A stretch of DNA of 16,838 nt from DAIRET01 sp036795455 (GTDB taxonomy: Bacteria; Bacteroidota; Ignavibacteria; Ignavibacteriales; Ignavibacteriaceae), in the NCBI GenBank assembly GCA_036795455.1, contig DAIRET010000053.1, forward strand, positions 1-16,838, in the 5' to 3' direction. The position numbers and the translations under genes are program-made. Of the stretch, positions 7,812 through 15,017 are shown in pieces. The notes beneath the pieces were generated by a model. That model saw only the letters and a program-made list of their open reading frames with translations. It was not told the origin of the DNA and searched no databases. The first letter of the stretch is position 1, and each line of letters starts with the position of its first letter.

Positions 7812-9268
7812 ATTTCCTTACGAAGCCTGGCTACAGGAATCCTCATGTGCTCTCTATATTTTGCAACGGTTCTTCTTGCAATATGAATCCCTTCCTTGTT
7901 CAGCATATCGGCAATTTTATCATCACTCAATGGTGATTTTTTATTTTCAGTATCAAGTATTTCTTTGATTCTTTCTTTAATATGTTTGTTGGATACTTCT
8001 TCACCGCTGTCGGTTGAAAGTCCTTCACTAAAGAAGTATTTCAACTCATGAATTCCTTTGGGACTTTGAACAAATTTTCCATTTACAACCCTGCTGATAG
8101 TGGAAATGTCCATTTGTATTTCATCGGCTATGTCTTTATAGATCATAGGTTTCAAGTATTTAGGTCCCTTTTCAAAGAACATATACTGTTTTTCGAGAAT
8201 TACCCTCATAACCTTCAGCAAGGTTTCTCTTCTCTGTTCAATACATGCTATAAACCATTTTGCCGAATCAAACTTCTCCCGTAAAAACTTGTATGCGGTT
8301 TTTTCCCTCGGGTTGATTTTCTTCTTTCCCTTGTTGCTTTCAAGCATTTCAAGATAAGTTTTATTAATAGTAATAGAAGGAAGTGCCCTATCGTTAAGAG
8401 TTACGATATAATTATCCCCTTCTTTTTCAATAATAAAATCGGGAGAGATCTGGTTAAGCTCTGCTGCGTATATATTCCCCTCGCCGGGTTTGGGATTCAG
8501 TCTCTGAATTATATCGAGAACAGACCTGAGTGTATCTTCCGTAAGCTGCATCCGGTGCATCAGTACATCGTACCTTTTTTGAACAAAATCTTCGTAATAC
8601 TCTCTAAGCATTACTTCTGCAAGGTAGGAATAATAAGGGTCGAATGAAGAATTTTGAAGTTGAACCAGGAGGCATTCTTGCAAGTCTTTACACGCAATTC
8701 CGACCGGGTCAAAAAGCTGAATCTTTTTTAATAATTTTTCGGCTTCTTCCAGGCTTACTTCAATATTCTGGAACATTGCAAGTTCTTCAACAATCTTTTG
8801 AATATCCTGTTTCAAATAACCGTCTGCATCCAGGTTGCCTATAATTTCTTCACCGAGAATAGTAAGTCGCTCATCTACGTCAATCATATAAAGCTGGTTT
8901 AACAAATGGTCGCTCAATGTTTCCCGTGCCGGTGCTACAGGTTGAACTTTATCTTCTTCCCCCTGTCCCCTATTCAAGTAGGATGACTCGTCGAAATAAT
9001 CTTCGTCATTCATGAAATCTTCAAGGACGAATTCACTATCTTCCCCGAAATCATCGGAAGCATCGTCATTATCAATTTCCTGGTTCAATTCATCTGTTTC
9101 TTTTTCCTGTTTTAATTCAAGGTCTTCTTCCAGTGTCGGGTTAAGCTCAAGTTCTGTTTTAATCCGTTGTTCAAGTGCAAGAGTATTCAACTGGAGCAGT
9201 TTCTGATATTGAATCTGCTGTGGTGAAAGTTTTTGCTGCTGACTTAATCTTTGAGAAATTGATAACAT
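7808..9268 (-). CDS. rpoN: RNA polymerase sigma-54 factor
   Basis: A 486-residue sigma-54, the factor that recognises -24/-12 promoters and needs an AAA+ activator to open DNA. Region I is the Gln/Leu-rich N-terminus (1-50, QQQKLSPQQIQYQKLLQLN), which contacts activators. Region II is strongly acidic (about 50-105). Region III includes the core-binding part and a helix-turn-helix (IADEIQMDISTISRVVNGKF) followed by QSPKGIHELKYFF. The RpoN box ARRTVAKYRE (464-473) is intact and followed by IPVARLRKEI. It lies 2 nt after the DUF3109 gene and overlaps the methyltransferase-like gene by 4 nt. No enhancer-binding activator is encoded in the window, and I found no convincing -24/-12 site near the genes here. 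Confidence 0.98.
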   Translation of the reverse strand: MLSISQRLSQQQKLSPQQIQYQKLLQLNTLALEQRIKTELELNPTLEEDLELKQEKETDELNQEIDNDDASDDFGEDSEFVLEDFMNDEDYFDESSYLNRGQGEEDKVQPVAPARETLSDHLLNQLYMIDVDERLTILGEEIIGNLDADGYLKQDIQKIVEELAMFQNIEVSLEEAEKLLKKIQLFDPVGIACKDLQECLLVQLQNSSFDPYYSYLAEVMLREYYEDFVQKRYDVLMHRMQLTEDTLRSVLDIIQRLNPKPGEGNIYAAELNQISPDFIIEKEGDNYIVTLNDRALPSITINKTYLEMLESNKGKKKINPREKTAYKFLREKFDSAKWFIACIEQRRETLLKVMRVILEKQYMFFEKGPKYLKPMIYKDIADEIQMDISTISRVVNGKFVQSPKGIHELKYFFSEGLSTDSGEEVSNKHIKERIKEILDTENKKSPLSDDKIADMLNKEGIHIARRTVAKYREHMRIPVARLRKEI

Positions 9269-9270
9269 AG

Positions 9271-9837
9271 TTATTTACCGAAAACTTTTTTCATTTTATT
9301 GAACCATTCTATTCCGTAAAATCTAACAAGTGATTCTTTACAAAAATCCATTATTGTAACATTTAGTTTTTTTCCGTTTTCAAGAGCAGGGGCGCATTCA
9401 CTAAACCGTTCATATCTTAAAACATCCGTTCCGAAACTTGATACCCGTATCGGGAACAAATGACATGAAATCGGTTTCCTATAGGATGTCTTTTTTTCAA
9501 AATATGCTTTTTCTATAGCACATTTTGCAATACCGTCATCAAAATAAGCAAACACACATGCTCTATTATTTATGCTTTTAACAAGATATTCTTCATATTT
9601 AATTTCAAAGAAACCTTTGGAAAGTACCTCCCGGTGTTCGGGCGATAAATACTCTAACACTTCCGGAATAACGTTTGCGATTTTTTCTACTTCATCCCTT
9701 CTTAACGGAGCGCCGAATTCACTCTCAAGGGTACAACAAGCTCCTTTACATTTTGAAAGGTCGCAACAGAAATGAGTATCGCTTATTTCCCGGTTTACTA
9801 TTACATTATCTACAAAGTATAATTTGTTTTCAAGCAT
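9271..9837 (-). CDS. DUF3109 cysteine-rich protein (YkgJ/zinc-iron chelating-like)
   Basis: A 188-residue protein with ten cysteines: 24, 25, 30, 34, 35, 94, 106, 125, 148 and 166. The N-terminal cluster FCCDLSKCKGACC, with later CAIEKAY and KPISCHLFPIRV blocks, matches the DUF3109 family as I recall it from Bacteroidota. The clustered cysteines suggest a metal site, probably zinc or iron/Fe-S, as in the related YkgJ family. The biochemical role is unknown. It has no signal peptide, so it is probably cytoplasmic. It is the first gene of a tight minus-strand cluster with rpoN only 2 nt downstream. The ATG has no clear Shine-Dalgarno. A perfect TAnnTTTG box 17 nt upstream would leave a very short leader. 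Confidence 0.8.
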   Translation of the reverse strand: MLENKLYFVDNVIVNREISDTHFCCDLSKCKGACCTLESEFGAPLRRDEVEKIANVIPEVLEYLSPEHREVLSKGFFEIKYEEYLVKSINNRACVFAYFDDGIAKCAIEKAYFEKKTSYRKPISCHLFPIRVSSFGTDVLRYERFSECAPALENGKKLNVTIMDFCKESLVRFYGIEWFNKMKKVFGK

Positions 9838-9853
9838 TGGAATAATTTTTGAG

Positions 9854-9884
9854 CAAAGATAAGAATTTATTCATGAAATGAAAA
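9854..9884 (-). promoter_or_regulatory. Probable promoter of the DUF3109-rpoN cluster
   Basis: On the minus strand TATCTTTG (9861-9854) is a perfect match to the Bacteroidetes -7 box TAnnTTTG. After the standard 19-nt gap, a TTTT (9884-9881) sits where TTTG is expected. Transcription would begin only about ten bases before the DUF3109 ATG, consistent with the lack of a ribosome binding site there. This is the best-looking promoter in the window, but it is untested. Confidence 0.45.
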
Positions 9885-9945
9885 GTTTTATCATTCGCTG
9901 ATTTTTTTTATTATTCATTCGTTTCTCAATACAAAGGAGTTAAAA

Positions 9946-10734
9946 TTGGAATTTACGGGTAAAACGGTTTTAATAACAGGGGCATCATCCGGTATAGGAA
10001 GAGAACTTGCTTTGCGGATTTCAAAAGATGGAGCCAAACTTATTCTTTTAGCAAGAAGAAAAAACCTTCTTGAAGCACTATCCGCCCAAATAACCGGGAA
10101 CGGCGGTTCTTCCGTTTTTTATGAGTGCGATGTTTCCGATAGAAATAATGTCCGAAAAGTTTTCGGGGAAATTGCAAATAAACACGGCAATATAAATGCT
10201 GCCATTCTGAACTCGGGTGTTAGTGCCAGAACTTCACTTGAAACTGTTGACTCAAAAATAGCAGAGGTTACATTTAACATAAATGTTATGGGATTAATTT
10301 ATTGTGTTGAAGCATTAACGGGAAGCATATTAAAAACACCACCTTCAATTATTGCCGGGGTTTCAAGTCTTGCCGATGGACGCGGTTTCCCTAAAAGTGG
10401 TTTTTATTGTGCAAGTAAAGCCGCAGCTTCAATCTATCTGGAAAGTCTTAGGATTGAATTAGCACAAAAAGGGATTAAAGTTATAACAATAAAACCGGGT
10501 TTCGTTAAAACCCCGATGACTGACAAAAACGAGTTCGAGATGCCTTTCATTATGCCGGTAGATAAAGCAGTGGAAATTATTTACAATGGTCTGGTGAAAG
10601 AAAAAAGAATAATTCAGTTCCCCTTTCCTATTGTTTTCGGAACGTATCTTTTAAAACTATTACCTAATAGTTTATTCGATTTCTTTGCATTGAAGCATTT
10701 GAAACAGATTGGAAACACGAAGGGTCAAACGTGA
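9946..10734 (+). CDS. Short-chain dehydrogenase/reductase (SDR) family oxidoreductase
   Basis: A 262-residue classical SDR that should use NAD(H) or NADP(H). The Rossmann glycine motif TGASSGIG is at 11-18. Arg37/Arg38 follow the second beta strand (LLARRK), favouring NADP(H). The active site is Ser141, Tyr154 and Lys158 (YCASK), with Asn113 (NVMG) the likely fourth member. The usual NNAG is replaced by NSGV (89-92). PGFVKTPM follows as in the family, and the C-terminal hydrophobic stretch FPIVFGTYLLKLLPNSLFDFFAL may touch the membrane. The substrate is unknown; the layout resembles broad-specificity DltE/YqjQ-like SDRs. The start is TTG at 9946, set by a strong AAAGGAG at 9933-9939 about six bases upstream. 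The last codons are part of a heptamer tandem repeat. Confidence 0.9.
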   Translation: MEFTGKTVLITGASSGIGRELALRISKDGAKLILLARRKNLLEALSAQITGNGGSSVFYECDVSDRNNVRKVFGEIANKHGNINAAILNSGVSARTSLETVDSKIAEVTFNINVMGLIYCVEALTGSILKTPPSIIAGVSSLADGRGFPKSGFYCASKAAASIYLESLRIELAQKGIKVITIKPGFVKTPMTDKNEFEMPFIMPVDKAVEIIYNGLVKEKRIIQFPFPIVFGTYLLKLLPNSLFDFFALKHLKQIGNTKGQT

Positions 10735-10751
10735 AACGTCAAATGTCAAAC
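10724..10751. repeat. Four-copy 7-bp tandem repeat at the SDR 3' end
   Basis: The heptamers GTCAAAC, GTGAAAC, GTCAAAT and GTCAAAC follow one another without gaps. The repeat starts inside the last SDR codons, supplies its TGA stop (10732-10734) and runs into the short gap before glgA. With only four copies and no spacers it is not a CRISPR. It may be a remnant of a dispersed intergenic heptamer family. Confidence 0.8.
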
Positions 10752-10759
10752 GGGAGTTG

Positions 10760-10776
10760 GGATAAGTAATTTATCC
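10760..10776. terminator. Small hairpin at the SDR/glgA convergent ends
   Basis: A 6-bp perfect stem, GGATAA/TTATCC, with a 5-nt loop GTAAT covers the glgA stop codon in the 36-nt gap between the converging genes. It could serve as a weak shared transcription end. The stem is short, and a T tract is hardly present on either strand. Confidence 0.25.
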
Positions 10777-12240
10777 TTTCCTGTTCTTAATAGCTTTTTT
10801 ATAGACCTCCATATATTTCTCCGCAGATACTTCCCACGAGTATTCTTTCGTCATTCCGTTAGCAATTATTTTATTCCATACTTCTTTATTGTGATATGTC
10901 TCTATTGCTCTATCAACTGTTGAGATGAGAGCCTGCGGACTTGCAGAATTAAAAGAAAAACCTGTACCTGTTTCAAAACCACGGTGAAGGTATTCGTGCC
11001 AGTCGAGAACCGTATCAGCTAATCCACCTGTTTTTCTAACAACCGGAACCGTCCCGTAACGTAAACTATAAATCTGGTTCAATCCGCAGGGTTCATACCT
11101 TGACGGCATTAAAAACATATCAGAGCCTGCTTCGATAAGGTGGGAAAGCTCGCTATTAAATCCCAAATAAGTATATACTTTTTCAGGGAAGGCATAGGAT
11201 AAACTTCTTAGAAGGTTCTCGAAACGGTCTTCCCCGCTTCCGAGAATAATCCAAAAAGCATCCCTTTTCATAAGTTCACTTACAGCATCCTGGAAAATAT
11301 CGAATCCTTTTTGAGCTACCAACCGGGAAACAATTCCAATCAACGGAACGTTTTTTTTGTTCGGAAGATGAGAAGCCTTTAGCAGGTACTCTTTGTTTTT
11401 TAACTTACCGCTTAAGTCCTTTCTTGAAAAATGAAACGGAATGTGTTTGTCTGTTTCAGGGTTCCAGACGGTATAATCCACCCCATTCAATATCCCGTAA
11501 AAATCGTTTATCCGATGCCTTAAAACTCCTTCCAAACCTTCGCCGTATTCGGATGTTGTTACTTCTTTAGCATAAGTTTCGCTTACGGTAGAAATAGTAT
11601 CTGCATACATTATCCCGGTTTTGAGGAAACAAAAACTTCCCCAGACTTCAACCGGTCCGTTTTCGTAAAAAAGCTGGGGACGTACTTCGGCTTTGAACAT
11701 TGTTTCTTTAGGAAACCTACCCTGGTAACCTATATTATGAATTGTGAGAAGAGTAGCTGTTTTATCGAACATTCTATCCCAACTGTAATTGTCTTTAAGA
11801 TACAATGGAATAAGAGCCGACTGCCAATCGTTGCAATGAATTAGATCCGGTATCCACTTCATTCGCTGCATGGATTCGATAACAGCTTTTTGAAACAGGA
11901 TAAACCTTTCATCTTCATCCCCGTCATTGGTATACAGCAAATGCCTGTTGAAAAAAGGGGGATAATCGATAAAGTAGATATCTACCGTGGAGTTGGGCAA
12001 TGAAGTTGTATAAACATTAATATTGTGTACTTTTCCGTAAACACGTACCGGGATTTCACCAATAGACCAGCAGTAGCTCAAGTCATACCTATCATGATCA
12101 ACGCAAGCATATTTGGGCATAAACACTTTAACATCGTTATCAAGTTTATGAATTGCTTTCGGTAACGACCCGAGAACATCCCCAAGTCCACCGGTTTTTG
12201 CAAATGGATATACTTCAGAGCCTACAAATGCTACTTTCAT
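10771..12240 (-). CDS. glgA: Glycogen synthase (ADP-glucose type, GT5)
   Basis: A 489-residue retaining glycosyltransferase of normal bacterial GlgA length. It should transfer glucose from ADP-glucose to the non-reducing end of an alpha-1,4-glucan in the cytoplasm. The N-terminal domain opens with VAFVGSEVYPFAKTGGLGD, where Lys15 of the KTGGL motif contacts the sugar nucleotide. Further blocks are HCNDWQSALIP, LLTIHNIGYQGRFP and TVSETYAKEV. The hinge region reads GILNGVDYTVWNPETD. The C-terminal domain has SRLVAQKGFD and the catalytic MPSRYEPCGLNQIYSLRYGT followed by RKTGGLADTV. The other glycogen genes (glgB, glgC) are not in the window, so the gene stands alone here, converging on the SDR. 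The ATG is preceded by a weak ACGGGA site. Confidence 0.97.
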   Translation of the reverse strand: MKVAFVGSEVYPFAKTGGLGDVLGSLPKAIHKLDNDVKVFMPKYACVDHDRYDLSYCWSIGEIPVRVYGKVHNINVYTTSLPNSTVDIYFIDYPPFFNRHLLYTNDGDEDERFILFQKAVIESMQRMKWIPDLIHCNDWQSALIPLYLKDNYSWDRMFDKTATLLTIHNIGYQGRFPKETMFKAEVRPQLFYENGPVEVWGSFCFLKTGIMYADTISTVSETYAKEVTTSEYGEGLEGVLRHRINDFYGILNGVDYTVWNPETDKHIPFHFSRKDLSGKLKNKEYLLKASHLPNKKNVPLIGIVSRLVAQKGFDIFQDAVSELMKRDAFWIILGSGEDRFENLLRSLSYAFPEKVYTYLGFNSELSHLIEAGSDMFLMPSRYEPCGLNQIYSLRYGTVPVVRKTGGLADTVLDWHEYLHRGFETGTGFSFNSASPQALISTVDRAIETYHNKEVWNKIIANGMTKEYSWEVSAEKYMEVYKKAIKNRKG

Positions 12241-12490
12241 TAAAATCCCGTATAAATATTAAAATTGAACGACGAAAATTAACGTTTTACACGTTGGAAT
12301 GAAAACGGAAATTTCAGATTATGATACCGGACAATAAAAGTTATTGCTAATACCGTTCATCATTCTATTTTGCAGTTCATCAAACATCACAAAAGCATAA
12401 TCATAATACCGCAAGATTTGGTTAGTTGTTTAAAGCGGAATTACATAATTTTGCGGTTAATTTTTCAAAATTTGATACATAGAAAGAGGA
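12241..12490. promoter_or_regulatory. Divergent regulatory region between glgA and the efflux operon
   Basis: A 250-base stretch with no convincing gene. On the plus strand TAATTTTG (12446-12453) matches TAnnTTTG and could start the efflux operon about 45 bases before its first ATG; no good TTTG lies at the right distance upstream. Toward glgA, TAATTTTC (12281-12274) is a one-mismatch -7 box, with TTTC 19 nt upstream. Possible protein-binding repeats are ATACCG three times (12324, 12350, 12406), GTTCATCA twice 20 bp apart (12355 and 12375), and AACGT-N5-ACGTT (12281-12295). No regulator gene is adjacent. Confidence 0.35.
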
Positions 12491-13927
12491 ATGAGTGGAA
12501 CTATGCTATTCCGAAAATTAATAATCACTTTTTTTTCACCGGTTCTCATTTTTAATGTTTTTGCCCAAACAAGAACAATAAACATTGAAGATGCAATCCG
12601 GCTTGCACTTGATAACAACAATCAGGTAAAAATCAGCATAATGGAAGTTGAAAAAGCTGAAGCCGCTGTACGAGAGGCTTTTGGTTATGCACTTCCTACT
12701 GTTAATGTATCGGCTAATTATTCAAGGTTGGTAGAAAAACCGCAAACACCTTTCCCGGATTTTGAAGCATTACTTACGAATGCTTCATACGGTATTTTGT
12801 TTAAAGAAAACCTGCTTCCACAGGACAATAGTAAGTATTTACCTGTTGAAACAAAACTCCAATCTTTTGCACAGACAAATAATTACGAAGCTAAAGCCGA
12901 GATTGTCCAGATACTATTTAACTCGGCTGTTTTCAGAGGTATCGGTGCATCACAAATATATCTTGACTTATCGCAAGAATTACTGAAAAGCGAAGTTGGT
13001 TCAACCGTTTTAAATGTAAAAAAAGCATTTTACGGTGTTCTGCTTACGAAAAACATTCTGCAAATTACAACAGCGAGTTTTGAAAACGCAAAGGATAATC
13101 TAAAGAATGTAAAAGCCCTTTACGAGCAGGGACTTGTTTCCGAATTCGATGCACTTCAAGCAGAAGTTCAGGTTGAAAATATACGCCCGGTAGTGCTGCA
13201 AATTGAAAACACTTTGAAAAACGTTAAAGATAACCTTAAAATGGTTCTCGGTATAAATCCTTCACAAGATATTAATGTTGAAGGGGAACTTATCTATTCC
13301 GAAGAAATTATCCCCGATATGATGAATGCTACGGAAACAGCACTGACAAATAACTTTGATTTAAAATCAATCAAACTGAAAAGAGACGTTGACGAAGCAT
13401 TTGTTGATTTAGACCGCTCCGATTATTGGCCCAGTCTTGCTGCTTTCGGAAATTATTCTTATTCCGGTTCATCGGATGATTTCAAGTTTCAAAACTATTC
13501 AAGTGCTATGGTTGGGTTGAGTTTTTCAATTAATCTTTTCAGAGGAACGCAGACAAAAAACAAAGTTCAGCAGTCTATGATAGCAGTTAAACAAACCGAC
13601 GAAAAGATTAAACAGTTGAAGGATTATGTAACCGTTCAGGTAAAAGCAAAAATACTTGAGCTTGAAAGAGTTAAATCAGTTATTGAGGCACAGGGAAGAA
13701 ATGTTAAACTTGCCGAAAGAGCATATGAAATATCAACAATAAGGTATAAAGAAGGAACAGGCAATCAGCTTGAAATCCAGAATGCCGATATAGCATTAAG
13801 GCAGGCAAAAACAAATATTCTTCAATCGGTTTACGATTATATTAATGCAAAATCCGAACTTGAACTATTACTCGGCTCGGTTAAGGATGAATATATTACA
13901 ATTGCACAACAAAAAGTTTCCAGATAA
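12491..13927 (+). CDS. TolC-family outer membrane efflux protein
   Basis: A protein of 478 residues (474 from the inner ATG) forming the outer-membrane duct of a tripartite efflux pump. A signal peptide (LFRKLIITFFSPVLIFNVFA, then Q) leads to two outer-membrane-efflux repeats. Each has paired long amphipathic helices and a beta segment: first repeat about 30-240 (INIEDAIRLALDNNNQVKI... and EQGLVSEFDALQAEVQVEN), second about 270-470 (ETALTNNFDLKSIKLKRD... and YKEGTGNQLEIQNADIALRQAK). No lipobox is seen. AAAGAGGA lies at 12483-12490, directly against the ATG at 12491 and 12 bases before the ATG at 12503. Neither spacing is ideal, and 12503 gives the cleaner signal peptide. It is first of three genes; the next follows with little or no gap. 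Confidence 0.92.
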   Translation: MSGTMLFRKLIITFFSPVLIFNVFAQTRTINIEDAIRLALDNNNQVKISIMEVEKAEAAVREAFGYALPTVNVSANYSRLVEKPQTPFPDFEALLTNASYGILFKENLLPQDNSKYLPVETKLQSFAQTNNYEAKAEIVQILFNSAVFRGIGASQIYLDLSQELLKSEVGSTVLNVKKAFYGVLLTKNILQITTASFENAKDNLKNVKALYEQGLVSEFDALQAEVQVENIRPVVLQIENTLKNVKDNLKMVLGINPSQDINVEGELIYSEEIIPDMMNATETALTNNFDLKSIKLKRDVDEAFVDLDRSDYWPSLAAFGNYSYSGSSDDFKFQNYSSAMVGLSFSINLFRGTQTKNKVQQSMIAVKQTDEKIKQLKDYVTVQVKAKILELERVKSVIEAQGRNVKLAERAYEISTIRYKEGTGNQLEIQNADIALRQAKTNILQSVYDYINAKSELELLLGSVKDEYITIAQQKVSR

Positions 13928-13960
13928 ATGAAATTGAGAAATAAAGGAGATAATAAAGAG

Positions 13961-15007
13961 ATGTTATTTTATAAGTTTAGAAAAATGCTTCCGGTATTTT
14001 TTTCATTCGTTATTACTTTGTTTTTTCTTAACGGCTGCGGCGAAGAAAAAGAAGAAGCAAAAAGCATAGAACAAATTCATAAGGAGGAAGGGGTTCCCGT
14101 TGAAGTAGAAGTGGTAAAAACACAAGTATTCGAAAAACACTTAAGTTTCTTCTCGAAAATCACCGGTGTTAAAGAAGCTACAAAAGGGGCAATGATAGGC
14201 GGGAAAATAATTAAAATAAACGCGAAGCCCGGAACTTTTGTAAAAGAGGATTTCGTTGTTGTGGAATTTGCAACCGATAACCCGGCTTCGATGTATGAGC
14301 AGACAAAAACTGCTTATGAAAATTCGAAAAAAACGTACGAAAGAATGAAGGCACTTCTTGCTGCCGGTGAAACTTCTCAATCCAATTTTGAAGGTGCCGA
14401 AGCGCAATACCTTGTTAATAAAAGGAACTACGAAATTCAAAAACAATTGATTTATATTGATGCTCCTTTTGACGGTATTATCACTGACGTTAAAGTAAAA
14501 GAAGGCGATAACGTAAAAAGTGAAACCTCTCTTTTTACAATAGCACAACTTCATAAAGTAAGGACAAAAGTGTGGATTTCGGAAAAAGAAATCAACCAGA
14601 TTAAAACCGGAATGACCGCCACTATCGAATTCGGCGGTAAGACCTATAAAGGAAGAGTTGTTGAAGTATCGCTATCAGCCGACCCTTACAAACAGGCATT
14701 TTATGCGGAAGTAGAATTCGATAACTCAAGCCGCGAAATTAAAACCGGCGTAGTGGTTGAGACAAAAATTTTAACTTACGAAAACCCTAACGCAATAGTG
14801 CTTCCAAGAAACCTTGTTAAATCCGACGAAAAAGGGATGTTCCTATTTGTTGAAAAAGATTCACAAGCCCAAAAGAAATACGTTACAAATGGAATGGACA
14901 GCGGACTTGATTATGAAGTTAAAACCGGGTTAGAAGTAGGTGAAAAATTGATCGTTTCAGGTACTGCCCGGCTTGAAAACGGAACTAAAGTAAAAGTTAT
15001 TAAATAA
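13961..15007 (+). CDS. RND efflux periplasmic adaptor (membrane-fusion lipoprotein)
   Basis: A 348-residue HlyD/AcrA-type adaptor linking the inner-membrane pump to the TolC-like duct. The N-terminus is a lipoprotein signal with lipobox LNGC, so Cys26 is probably lipidated. A split barrel-sandwich (lipoyl-like) domain follows, with halves near GGKIIKINAKPGTFVKEDFVVVEF and IDAPFDGIITDVKVKEGDNVKS. These flank a short helical hairpin (EQTKTAYENSKKTYERMKALLAAG). A beta-barrel (VRTKVWISEKEINQIKTGMTATIEF) and a membrane-proximal domain ending GLEVGEKLIVSGTARLENGTKVKV complete it. An in-frame ATG touches the tolC-like stop (13928). I chose 13961 because it begins the signal peptide directly and follows AGGAG at 13945-13949; the upstream ATG has no ribosome binding site. 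The pump gene starts 10 nt downstream. Confidence 0.92.
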   Translation: MLFYKFRKMLPVFFSFVITLFFLNGCGEEKEEAKSIEQIHKEEGVPVEVEVVKTQVFEKHLSFFSKITGVKEATKGAMIGGKIIKINAKPGTFVKEDFVVVEFATDNPASMYEQTKTAYENSKKTYERMKALLAAGETSQSNFEGAEAQYLVNKRNYEIQKQLIYIDAPFDGIITDVKVKEGDNVKSETSLFTIAQLHKVRTKVWISEKEINQIKTGMTATIEFGGKTYKGRVVEVSLSADPYKQAFYAEVEFDNSSREIKTGVVVETKILTYENPNAIVLPRNLVKSDEKGMFLFVEKDSQAQKKYVTNGMDSGLDYEVKTGLEVGEKLIVSGTARLENGTKVKVIK

Positions 15008-15017
15008 AGGACTTTAT

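Noticed and set aside
10724..10751. The heptamer array as a CRISPR or regulatory iteron
   Set aside because: No spacers, unit far too short for CRISPR, and there is no replication or regulator gene nearby.
14141..14554. 137-codon open frame antisense to the membrane-fusion protein gene
   Set aside because: Lies entirely within a well-supported gene, resembles no family, and its composition is that of a reverse-strand shadow.
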